Origin: Apoderus coryli
Taxonomy: Eukaryota > Arthropoda > Insecta > Coleoptera > Attelabidae
Length of the DNA stretch: 64,000 bases
Assembly (NCBI GenBank): GCA_911728435.2
Contig: OU452200.1
Location: 41,803,715 to 41,867,714 of the forward strand
Direction of reading: 5' to 3'
The position numbers and the translations under genes are program-made. Numbering within the stretch: the stretch's first letter is position 1; every line of letters begins with the position of its first letter. The notes under the pieces were generated by a model. That model was not told where the DNA came from. It did no database searches and was given only the letters and a program-made list of their open reading frames with translations. Shown one piece after another: positions 35,130 to 44,872 of the stretch.

Positions 35130-36500
35130 AGATGAACTTTTCAACTTACGGTAAACAACACAAATATTGGTCGCACGTCATGACGTTCTCAGTGCGTATA
35201 GTGTCACCCCTGACCCTCGTAATTTGGCAGTTTATTTGGTATACCCTATATATTTGGGAAACTCCGCACTCGTTATAGTAATATTGTTATTTAACATGTA
35301 CCTAATTACCTTACAGACACGTTATTTTTTATTTTTATGTAACACACAAACTCTGGAATATTGCATATATAAATAAATAAAATCACATTTGAAAAAATTA
35401 CTGAAGGTCATACATTATATTTTTATATTGGGTACAATAATAATTGAGACCTTCATTTTCAATAGATACTAGCTAATAATCACCAGTCAACTTTGAAATT
35501 ATAGATAACTATTTTTTTCCTAACGGAAGGAAGGAATACCTATTAGCTATATATTAATCACCAAAAATTACGAAAAGTAAAAAAATATACGAGGTTGGTT
35601 TATCGATAGAGTGTTTTTTCGGCAGACGGAGTCGGTACGTTTACAAAATAATATACAAATTAATATTCGGTATTCGACTCAATATTTTGAAGCCAAATAT
35701 TAATCACATAAATACGAAGTTCATATTTTTACTGTAACCATTTTGAATTAGCGGGTGTTATTTACATTCAGAAATAATACTAATTTTATAGCTTAATCCA
35801 AATGAATCCCAATATGCTATTCAAATTGTTACGGGTTCGATTCAAGCTTTACGAGCGGTTTCAATTAAAGAAGAACAAACAAAGAATACCAACTCTGTAT
35901 TAAAGTAATGTCAAATTACTCACCTTTTATAATTCTGGATCTCTGCCGGTCACCCACTTTCTATTTAAAAGGAAAACAATAATTAAATGACCCTTCTGTC
36001 AACAACATAACGAAAACTTTATTTGAAATAAAACGCAAAAGTTTGGCCTCAAAACAACTAGTTTAATAATTAAAACTAATAAAGAAAATGAATAACAACA
36101 AAGAAATAAATATGTATAAATAAAAAAAAAGGATACAACAATTAAACGATAATGAAAATTTAGAAGAAAATGTTACTCATTAATGTACAACTTCGGTATC
36201 GGTAAATTAGTATAATTACGAATAATTATATTAATTCTTATACGAAACTTTAATTACAATGGAAAACTGAATTTATTACAATTACTAAAATAAACAACTT
36301 TAATCTTGTAAAAGGATGTGTTTGTCGACATCTAGTTTTCGTTGGTAGTACGCCGAGTGAACAACAGTTCCTATATCGGCTGCCTGGGAGGTCTCTGACC
36401 CCATAAAGCAACTACCAACACATAGACGCGCCGACACTCCCTTAAGCGGGATCGCCTATATTTAAAATGGGCTTGTTTAACAAAACAAGACTTATATTCC
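35130..36500. other. Spacer leading to the ribozyme repeat
   Basis: Mostly AT-rich. A plus-strand frame at 35.79-35.92 kb (LNPNESQYAIQIV) is recorded as a weak observation. 36.31-36.48 kb is GC-richer and probably belongs to the same element as the ribozyme at 36.5 kb. A frame starting MGSETSQAADIGTVVHS runs away from the ribozyme there and soon stops. Confidence 0.4.
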
Positions 36501-36601
36501 GAGAGTTTGTCTGTCAACCACTATCCTTTCACCAGACGGCCGTTTCGTCGATCCACGACTCATCAGTGGTGATCGGTCAGTAGTTGACAGCCAAACTCTC
36601 G
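36501..36601 (-). ncRNA. Type I hammerhead ribozyme
   Basis: All parts are present on the minus strand. Stem I 5' strand (36601-36568) ends ATCACCA; CTGATGA is at 36566-36560; stem II is GTCG/CGAC closed by TGGAT; GAAA is at 36546-36543; a tiny stem III, CGGCCG, follows; the cleavage triplet GTC is at 36537-36535; stem I 3' strand starts TGGTGA. Stem I continues beyond an internal loop with TGTCAACTACTG paired to TAGTGGTTGACA and then GAGTTTG to CAAACTC. Self-cleavage would fall between 36535 and 36534. Stem III is self-complementary, which in this class often means that dimers are the active form. Type I hammerheads with very short stem III are typical of Penelope-like elements and retrozymes, so this is probably a terminal-repeat remnant of one. 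No RT is nearby. Confidence 0.88.
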
Positions 36602-36604
36602 TAA

Positions 36605-37940
36605 ATAATGTGGTATATACCCCACACGGTACAGAGATGTAAAACTTATACAATTAGAAATCACATCTAGACTCTACCAAGGCTAAAACGAATCTAACTT
36701 GAAAATTTGCCTCATAAAAGTGACAAGTAGCTACTACAGAATGAAAAATGGCCAATAAGAAAAGAGCATTTTTAAAATATATTCCTATACAAATACAGCT
36801 ACAGGGTGAATAGTAGTTTACGTCTTAGAAATAAAATACATTTTTATATGTCGACTGTAATAATGATTGTTGATACTTAGGTATCTTATGTTGGAGTTCG
36901 TTCAAAAGATTAACCAGTCACTACCATTTCTAAAGCAAGAAACAATACGATTTTATAATGGCTTCTCAATCTCCCGAATCAGCGACTGGACAAAAACCCA
37001 TTGTGTTTTTTATTCGCCCTTTATATATATAATTTGATATGGGAAACCATGACACCCTCCAATTGGCTTCTGTATATCATAATAAAAGTCCGACATTTAA
37101 TTTACATGAAGGTATTTCGATGTTCAAAAGTGAGACTACACTGTATTTAAAACATGTCATTCTTCGAACAAGAAAAAAAAAAGTTCTAAAAGAAAAGAAA
37201 AGAGACAAAAATTATATATTTTTGTTATTCATGTACCTACTTGTGGACGTATTTATTGCTTTTGGTAAAACCCATATCAATAAACGATAAGATAGATAGA
37301 AAACAGACCCTTAAATTTTATGACTAAAAGGACAGTTTAGGAAATCATATTCACAAAAATATTATATTTCCCAAACTAAGAGAAAATATCTATAAAATCA
37401 CCCAACTAGTATACATAATACCAGTGGTGTGGTGTCTTGTTACATTACAAACCACCTATGAAGGAAGCAGTTTTGGTGTATTTTTAGACGAAAGACTCAA
37501 CATGAAGGTATGAACAAATTAATTTATGAATCTAAGAAATGTATTAGTAGTGCATCCCATTAAAAGAGCTACCTCGTATTTGATTCATTGAACAAGCCTA
37601 AGTATTTCAAAATTTCACTAACTACATTCTCCTCTCAAATAGTTTACCCGGAATATACGGGGTGTTTCAAAAAGCGCGGCAATATTGAAGGGGGTGATTT
37701 CTTAGGTCAAATGTCTCCTTACCGATTTCTTTGAAATTTCGCAGCGTTGTTGCTAGAAATAGGGAGCTTATATGGCCCGAACTAAATCAAAAAATTATTA
37801 AGTCCAGTGACGTTTGGGAGGCAACGTATTATGTTGCTTGTTTACGAGATAAAAATTTAAAACATTTTGCAACATGCCACGGATATTTGCGAATAATTCG
37901 ACTAGAACTCAGTAACGTTGATGTTATTTGACTGCGCCAA
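36605..37940. other. Spacer with a possible RT scrap
   Basis: Near 37.47-37.52 kb the frame FGVFLDERLNMKV resembles the LGVxLDxxLxxxxH block of LINE RTs. Near 37.66 kb begins a GGGTGTTTCAAAAAG phrase of the kind that opens many interspersed repeats. No gene. Confidence 0.35.
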
Positions 37941-38650
37941 TCATTTGGAATCTGTCAAAATTTCATCATGATTTTGCATTTCTCGTACAAAATGGTGTTT
38001 TATGTCAATGTGCTCGCTTCTTGGTCTGTATCCTGCATTTTTGCTTAAATCAATAGCTCCTTTATTATTGCAGTATATTTTTATGAAATTAAAACTATCT
38101 GGTATGATTTCATTAATAAGATTCTTTAAAAATATAGCTTCCTGTGTTGCGAAACTTAACGCCATATATTCGGCTTCTGTCGTTGATAGTGCGACTGTAG
38201 TTTGTTTCTTTGAGGCCCAACTGACGGCACCTCCACCAAGCAGGAAAATATATGCCGCTGTAGATTTCCTATCATCTTGATCACCGGCCCAATCAGAGTC
38301 ACAGTAACCACAAATATCTTCTGAACATTGATTAAATTGTAACTTGAAATGTACGGTGTTTTTTAAATAACGGAAGATTCGATTCGCTTGCATTTGGCCC
38401 GATAAAGCGTCATCCATCGTTTTTGAATCGAGCGAGTATGATTCGAACGTAGCTTGACATATAAAATCTCAGTTAAAAATAGCTTTGTTTGGCACATGAA
38501 CACGATTTGATTTTCTGATCTGGTGTTCTTGATTTTCATATCTGTCGTTTACTTTTGAAATATCTTCAACTTCGCCTAATTCTTCTACAGGTTCAATAAT
38601 TATTTGGTTCGTTTCGAATTCTATAGCAGAGCGTGGTTGAACAACCTTCT
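37941..38650 (-). pseudogene. Ty1/copia polyprotein remnant, RNase H with the RT deleted
   Basis: From 38650 down, a linker region (QIRKSNRVHVPNKAIF) of the kind found between integrase and RT is followed directly by RNase H. The RNase H reads FRYLKNTVHFKLQF, GYCDSDWAGDQDDRKSTAAY, VALSTTEAEYMALS, and IYCNNKGAIDLSKN where D-N is usual. Most of the RT and all of gag, protease and integrase are missing. There is a TGA just inside the linker, and the catalytic Asp of the last motif has become Cys-Asn-Asn. It is a dead internal fragment with no LTR seen beside it. Confidence 0.85.
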
Positions 38651-39099
38651 GAAGTAAAATAATGTATTAACTTTTAACAACTCTTTATACCTTTTATTCA
38701 TAATGTGACAACTATAACAACTAACATCTACAATGTGTACACGGATAGAGTTTGGAAGAGGAAAAACTTTTTTATTTGTCGATTTAGAAGAAAAAGTCAT
38801 TCTTTCTAAAAACGTCTGCTTGTGTCGAAACTACAATTTCAAATACCAAATTTACGATTACTATACAGGGTATATCAAAAAGAACATTTTTAATGATTTT
38901 GATTTTTTTGTTTTTTTTTTAATTTTATGAAAATATTTTCAAAACCGTGATTTATTACACCAATTGTGCAAAAACCACTAATAAACTTTTTTCTCAAAGT
39001 GGTTAATTTCATAGCTACTATTAAAATAATAAAATTAAAAAAACCAGAAATCAAAATCATTAAAAATAATATTTTTGAAGGGGTTTATTAATGTTTATC

Positions 39100-39480
39100 A
39101 ATTTTTTTTGTTTTAAACAAAATCGTTAAATAATCTTAAAACTTTATTGAAAAACAAGCGAAATATGATCTACAAAAAGAAAATTAGATCAAAAATATGT
39201 TATTGTCATTTTAATTAAATTTTAATAATTCAAATATTTTTTCCATAAAATGGTAAGTTAAACGATAATTGCGCACATTGATAAACGAACTAAGAATGAG
39301 GTGTGTTTCCAGACTTCAATAGAAATTGAATGGAATATTGTATGTCTTAGCGTTGTGTTTGTACGATTGTTGACATGCCACTGATGATGGGACTGCTCTA
39401 GTCCCGAAACATGTATGGCCGATAGTTTGTATTAAATTTATCTTGTGGAGATTCGACTTTCATTTAAACACTAAAATTTT
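39100..39480 (+). repeat. Interspersed repeat, copy 2, with hammerhead-like motif
   Basis: Reverse complement of the repeat at 3530-3985 over nearly its whole length. CTGATGA (39381-39387), a six-pair stem GGGACT/AGTCCC, GAAA (39406-39409) and GTA (39413-39415) are conserved. TGGC after GTA can pair with GCCA before CTGATGA. Confidence 0.7.
39373..39424 (+). ncRNA. Hammerhead-ribozyme-like core, copy 2
   Basis: Same order as copy 1, with a better stem II because one mismatched pair is restored (AGTCCC instead of AATCCC). The extra U between CTGATGA and stem II and the very short stem III leave activity in doubt. Confidence 0.5.
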
Positions 39481-39719
39481 TGATATACCCTGTATAGTAA
39501 TCGTAAATTTGGTATTTGAATTTGTAGTTTTGACACAAGCAGACGTTTTTATAAAGAATGACTTTTTCTTCTAAATCGACAAATAAAAAAGTTTTCCCTC
39601 TTCCAAACTTTATCCGTGGACACATTGTATATACAATATGATGCAATATAACAACTTCCAACAAAATCGAGATACTTCTACTCGAAAACTTGCTGAGGTT
39701 ACAAAAAAACTTTAACATC

Positions 39720-40820
39720 TAATATCTTGGAAACAAGGCATTTCCGGACGTATGTTGCCGAGCCTTTTTGAATCACCCTGTATTGCAAATTATAACGCAA
39801 ATCGAAAAAATCCCTAACATATTTATAAAAGAAACCAATCAATTATTTATATTGAATGAGGTTTTGCTGTTATTGAAATTTTCAATGAGAACCAAGTGAA
39901 ATCTCTCTTATATTATAAACTTCAAAATAAAACTAAACATTTTATCGATAAATATTATAAAAAAGTAGGTAGATACGTATAAACCTTTCACCAATTTAAG
40001 TTAAATGTAAGTTAATTTGTTTTGTGAAATTGGGCTATTTGACTAATGAGTAAACTGCGTTGCATTTTTAGCGTATATGTCAATGTTAAATGAGGTTTGT
40101 CATCCTCATATAAGCTTTTTTAGCAAAACCGTGATTAACGACAAAATAAAAGTATAATAGAATGAAAATAAAGTAAATATTGCTAACGAATTTTTCGCAT
40201 GTAATTCCAATTCACATGTCGATGCTTGAAAGGTACAAGTCGTAAGTATCACCAAACGGAAGGTGAATGTTTTGGAAAAAGTTTGGCAAGCACGCTGATA
40301 TTCTTTCAAAGAGATATAAAGATTGAAAATCTATCTCGAACTTTCTAGCGATATTTCATAATGTAGGATAACTAATTATAAATACCTATGTCTCTTTGGA
40401 GATTTGGTATATGGATAGATACTGCGTACTATTTCCATTGTCAAATAATCAAACCTTAAAGTATTTACTTATAAAGAACGCCAAATATCATCCTTACACT
40501 CTGTGACAAATTGTACAATAGTTTTGGTCTTATCAGACCCACAGTATTACGTTGTATGAAAATGCAACTTAACCTAATTTAATTGGATGACTTCGTCATT
40601 TTCCTGGTTTTCTTTAAACATTTTTGAAGTTAAAAAATATATTCGAACTTAAATTCGATTTAATTATAAATGTACGTAAATATTAGTTGAAATTACACCT
40701 GGTGACGCCATCCCTGTATTACGCTAGAAACTTTTCACTGTACCCTCTTATAATAAACAATTTCTATAATAGAAAGCGATAGAAGTCAATGCACTCCGGG
40801 TCCTTTTTGACTCCGCTACT
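39720..40820. other. AT-rich spacer
   Basis: A phrase at 39.73-39.78 kb (GGCATTTCCGGACGTATGTTG ... AATCACCCTGTAT) has a diverged relative at 62.92-63.03 kb, so it is the end of another dispersed repeat. Nothing else assigned. Confidence 0.4.
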
Positions 40821-40839
40821 AATCTCGTAATGTTGAGCC

Positions 40840-42000
40840 TTTGACAGGTTTGACCACGGAATTCTGCTGCATAAACTTTCGGAATTTGGTTTATCTTATC
40901 TCCATGAACGTAACTTGTATGTGGATTACCGTCCGGTATTATTCGTGCAACATCTGGAGTGCCGCAAGGTTCTGTGTTGGGTCTCCTTCTATTTATGTGT
41001 TTTATGAATGACATTGTTACTGGCGTGAAATGTCGCTCCCTACTGTTTGCTGATAATTATTTCGCAGAGAGAGGACTATTAGCAAAAATGATAGAATACA
41101 AAAAAAAACCGGGGATACGGGGTTTCAAACAAAATTTCAGGCCATATATGTTAATATATCAAGCGTTATAGCTCGTACCCCAGAAGGTTTCAGGCAATCT
41201 CACTAGGCTTTATTTCTCAGGAAGAGGACTTTTAGAAAAAAATTGAAAGGATCCAAAAAACAGGGGATACGGGAGTCGTTTTAAACAAAATATCAGTACA
41301 TGTATGTAAATATATCAGGGGTTATAGCTCCTAACCCAGAAGGTGTCAAGCATTCTCGCTAGGCTCAAATTATTTCGCAGATAGGGGACTATTAGAAAAA
41401 AATGATAGAATCCATAGATTTTAAGGTTTATTCACTGATTACCTCAACTCTGTCTTCAATTGCAGAATGATCTGGATGTCCTGCTTGACTGGTGCACTCA
41501 AAACAAGCTTGAGCTTAATTTGGATAAGTGTTGTTCTTTTACTCGTACCGAATAAATTTGTGTATACAATTGACTCTGTTCCGCTTAAATTGTGTGATAA
41601 GGTTAACGACCTGGGGGTGCTCTTTGACGCTTTGCCTTAGTTTTGTGGGGCATGTGGCTGATGTGGTTTCGTCTCCTATAAGAGTCTGGGTTTTGTTATG
41701 AGAAATGCAAAGCATTTTGTGTCACCTATAAAACTCTTATTTTTTCTTCGTTCGAAATTGGAATATCTGGTCTGTTGTATAAAGTCCTGGTTATGCCTTG
41801 CACTCAAATAGCTTAGAGATGATTCAGCGAAGATTTGTGAAATATTTGTGGTTTAAGTGTAACGCTGTGTATCCAATCATGGGGTTTCCCCATGATGAAC
41901 TTCTTGGTCGTTTTAATTTGGTACCTCTTGATAAGCGTAGAGTATGGCTCACTCGTTAGTATTCAAGATCGTGAATTGGATCATTGACTCTCCTGGAGTA
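40840..42000 (+). pseudogene. Jockey-type LINE RT fragment interrupted by a minisatellite
   Basis: RT blocks: FDHGILLHKLSEFGLSY (40.85 kb), then after a frameshift ATSGVPQGSVLGLLLFMCFMNDI (40.95-41.01 kb) and LLFADN. There the RT is broken by 350 bp of tandem repeats and resumes at 41.45 kb with LQNDLDVLLDWCTQNKLELNLDKC, VNDLGVLFDA and LRSKLEYLVCC. Several stops follow. It is close in sequence to the split RT at 20.5/24.2 kb, probably the same family. No 3' tail is seen. Confidence 0.75.
41061..41410 (+). repeat. Minisatellite, about 2.2 units of 153-160 bp
   Basis: Units start at TTCGCAGAGAGAGGACTATTAG (41061), TTCTCAGGAAGAGGACTTTTAG (41214) and TTCGCAGATAGGGGACTATTAG (41374). Each contains GGGGATACGGG, a TTTCAAACAAAAT-like phrase and TATAGCTC(G/C)TA.CCCAGAAGG. 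Confidence 0.85.
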
Positions 42001-42009
42001 CTTTCAATG

Positions 42010-42740
42010 ATACCTTTTCACACTCCAAATACGAGAAGGCGTGATTATGGTTCTAACTTTTACTTTCCAACCCCATGTACCAACTTGTTGTTCTTTTCGC
42101 CATTGTTTGAGATTTGTTCTATTTGTGTTTTTTAATACCATTTCGTATATTAAAAAAATGTTTTTTAGATAAATATTTGTTGTTTAAACCATTCTTATTA
42201 TATTATTATAAATAAATAATCATTTTATGTTAGCGACCCCCCTGTATTACAAAATTATGGTATTCATCATCACGCATAATCTGTAGACAATTTCTTTTGA
42301 ATAATTTGTCGATACAACAATTATAGCATCAGCATCTGAGTCAACCCCTCGAACTGTATACTTATTAGTTACGTCAATATGGGGATGTGTATAGAATGAA
42401 CACTGAATAATGTTCTCCCCGCTGTGTCATTTCATCAACTTCCCTATTATAGAGACCAAGTTTGCTTATGCGACGCCTCCACTCATGCTACACTGTCAAC
42501 AAGGTTTATTTTTGAAGCCATACTAAATTTAATTTCAGTTTATCTAGAAAATTAATTTGGGGCTGTGTATTTATCTTGGAGGAAACTGTCAATTATTTGA
42601 TAAATTGAATGAAAAACAATACATTTCCGTAAAGGAAAAGTACCATCAATTAAAATGCAAATGGACCGTTTTATTGTTCACTACTCTATTCTTCCCAATT
42701 TCTTTCAGTACTCAATTTTTATTAAAGCCAAATGATTGTT
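42010..42740. other. Spacer
   Basis: Nothing supported. Confidence 0.35.
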
Positions 42741-42744
42741 TTCA

Positions 42745-43038
42745 CCGTCTGATACCCAGTCTTGTTCTTTCATAGTCTGTACTAGTTTGTCCAGATTCTT
42801 GACTGATTTGTTGACTCGAATAGATTTTTAAATTCAGATATCCCAATTGAATACGACGCGAGATATAATCAGTGTAACGAAATTCCTGATCAATCAGAAG
42901 CCCGAGGTTCTTAACCACCGGTTTGAATAGTATAAAATGTCCCTCCAAAACCAAAGACTTATTATAAGTATGTTCAAAAAGATTTCTGTCATTTCACCGA
43001 ACAAACACTATTGCAACAGTTTTGTCCGGATTTAACTT
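42745..43038 (-). pseudogene. LINE RT fragment (thumb region)
   Basis: From 43038 down: LNPDKTVAIVFVR, then after a stop NKSLVLEGHFI, VVKNLGLLIDQEFRYTDYIS and IQLGYLNLKIYSS. These are the KxxxxxFG, VKNLGxxxDxxLxxxxHI and thumb blocks of a CR1/jockey RT. The 3' tail of a different LINE ends exactly at its upstream edge, so it was interrupted by that insertion. Confidence 0.7.
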
Positions 43039-43039
43039 T

Positions 43040-44022
43040 ATTATTATTATTAGTCGTAAAACAGTAAACGGTAAAACCGATGAAACTGTTGCTCAGTTCC
43101 TAATTTGAGGTTTTTGAAATATTGATGTCATCTTCACTCATCTTCTATAGCGAGTAGTGGACCAACTGATCGCCATGGTCCTCCATGGAATTGTCCAGCC
43201 TGTTCTTAAAGCTGTCAACCGTTTGCGCCATTATCACCTCTTCAGGTAATGAATTCCATGCATATACAACTCTGTTTGTTATAAAATTCTTCCGAGGAAG
43301 TCTAGCACATCTCTCCTTGTCAAGTTTCTTACTATTGCCACGCAGATTAGGATTTCTAGCAGGATGAAATACATCGAGATTCACCGAGTAGTAGCCACTA
43401 AGTATCTTGTATGTTTGAATTAGATCGCGTCTTTGTCGTCGATCATAAAGACATGTCAAATTTAAAAGCCTCAATCGCTCCTCATATGGTATATGGCTAA
43501 GTGCATGAGGTAGCTTAATGAATCTCCTCTGAACCCTTTCCAATGCCTCTATGTCCTTAATGAAGTAGGCGGACCAAACGCTGTTGGCATATTCCAATAG
43601 TGGTCTGACATACGATTTATACAATTCCAATATTAGAGAGTTTGAAAGCTCTCTGTATCAGATACCACAGTCTATTAGCTTTCTTCACTGTGGCGGAAAC
43701 ATGGGCCTCCCACTTCAAATCCGCTGTTACTATGACACCAAGATCCTTCTGCTGATTTACAGATTTAACGGCATTTCCATTGATGAAATATGGAGTCCTG
43801 GGATTATTAGCTCCGATGTGTATTACCTGACACTTCTCCAAATTCAAATTCATCAACCAAACCGCCGACCAGGACACTACCCCATCAATGTCGATCTGGA
43901 ATTCAGACGATAATCTTGCAGTGGGTTACAAAACAATTTGGTGTCATCAGCAAAGAAGCTCATGTTTGACGTGATGGTTCTTGTTAAGTCTGATATATAT
44001 GCCAGAAAAAGCAATGGCAGTA
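43040..44022 (-). pseudogene. 5'-truncated LINE (CR1/jockey-like) with 3' tail
   Basis: Starts inside the RT at LPLLFLAYISDLTRTITSNMSFFADDTKLF, the FADD catalytic block. It continues in a second frame with WSAVWLMNLNLEKCQVIHIG and QQKDLGVIVTADLKWEAH, and then a third with LYKSYVRPLLEYANSVWSAY, LERVQRRFIKLPHALSHIPYEERL and NRVVYAWNSLPEEVI. Frame changes lie near 43895 and 43620. The 3' UTR ends in (TAA)n near 43040-43055, adjoining another RT fragment. Upstream domains are absent as a result of truncation. Confidence 0.85.
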
Positions 44023-44190
44023 TAGTAAATTTTTATATAATGATAATATGTTCGTGTTCCCTTGTTTGTTTAAAATACTTCGGATGATTTAACTTTATTT
44101 ATTTCTACTTCTGTTTAAGGACTATTTGTCCTATATCTCCAAAATCTCTTTTCTAGATTAAATTACTGCTGTTTTATAATATCTAGGAAT

Positions 44191-44320
44191 AGTATATTCT
44201 GTAACAAGTGAGGAACGTGGCATATTCTGAACGAGTGGAAATTTGTCACCCGAGTCGATAGGCGAGGGTGACGGTCCACGAGTTCAGAATAGCGCATTCC
44301 TCACGTGTTACAAACTATAC
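44191..44320. repeat. Hairpin repeat, about 130 bp
   Basis: GTAACAAGTGAGGAACGTGGCATATTCTGAACGAGTGG on the left (given here only as a location, 44201-44238) is mirrored by 44272-44311. The centre is at CGAGTCGATAGGCG (about 44256). A related segment with TTCTGTAACA and CAGTCGTCGAAAAA lies at 49.41-49.50 kb. Confidence 0.8.
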
Positions 44321-44835
44321 TTTTTCTACGACTGCAACTGAATTCCCTCATCTCAGGCGGGGTACAAATTAGGTCTTCTTCGCTAGACATTGTATTGAAA
44401 AAGTTCTATATCAATTTATATAGGTAGGTACTTTTAAAACTTCAGAACCAAGATTAATAACTTAGGGGAACGACGGGTGATCACGAACACCGGGTAATGC
44501 CAAACACTTAAATTTATACCTTTGCGCCATCTATTTCCCGCTTTTTTTAACACCGACAGTATCTATTATGTTCCTCAACGTGGATGCAAATCATATTCGC
44601 TGATTTAGTGTGCTTACGGCTGTGGTATGATCACATGTTTATTTTTGACAGCGGTGCTATTATTTCTTCGGAGCAAAAATTAAGGTATGTGGATCGATAT
44701 GTTTGTACTTGATAAATTCTTATAAGTTATTTGTAATGAGTAATATGTTAGCTATAGCCCTATCATATCATTTTTTGCAATATAGAATAAATAAAAATTT
44801 TATCCTATAATTGATTGATTAACCTCAAAATCGGG

Positions 44836-44837
<2 letters not shown>

Positions 44838-44872
<35 letters not shown>

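Larger units (their letters stand above)
38728..39690. repeat. Large inverted repeat enclosing a smaller one
   Basis: 38728-38880 and 39481-39635 are reverse complements. In opposite directions both give a frame with FGRGKTFLFVDLEEKVIL and YQIYDYYTGYIK, though a protein is unlikely. Just inside the left arm a second inverted pair (38882-38930 versus 39022-39075, sharing AATGATTTTGATTT) forms a hairpin. The rest of the loop is copy 2 of the repeat seen at 3.5 kb. Confidence 0.8.

Noticed and set aside
35820..35870. GGGTTCGATTC resembling a tRNA B box
   Set aside because: No A box, no acceptor stem and no cloverleaf can be folded around it.
38733..39718. Similar peptides (FGRGKTFLFVDLEEKVIL) on opposite strands, suggesting a conserved protein
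   Set aside because: They are the two arms of one inverted repeat. The frames are short and no family is known.
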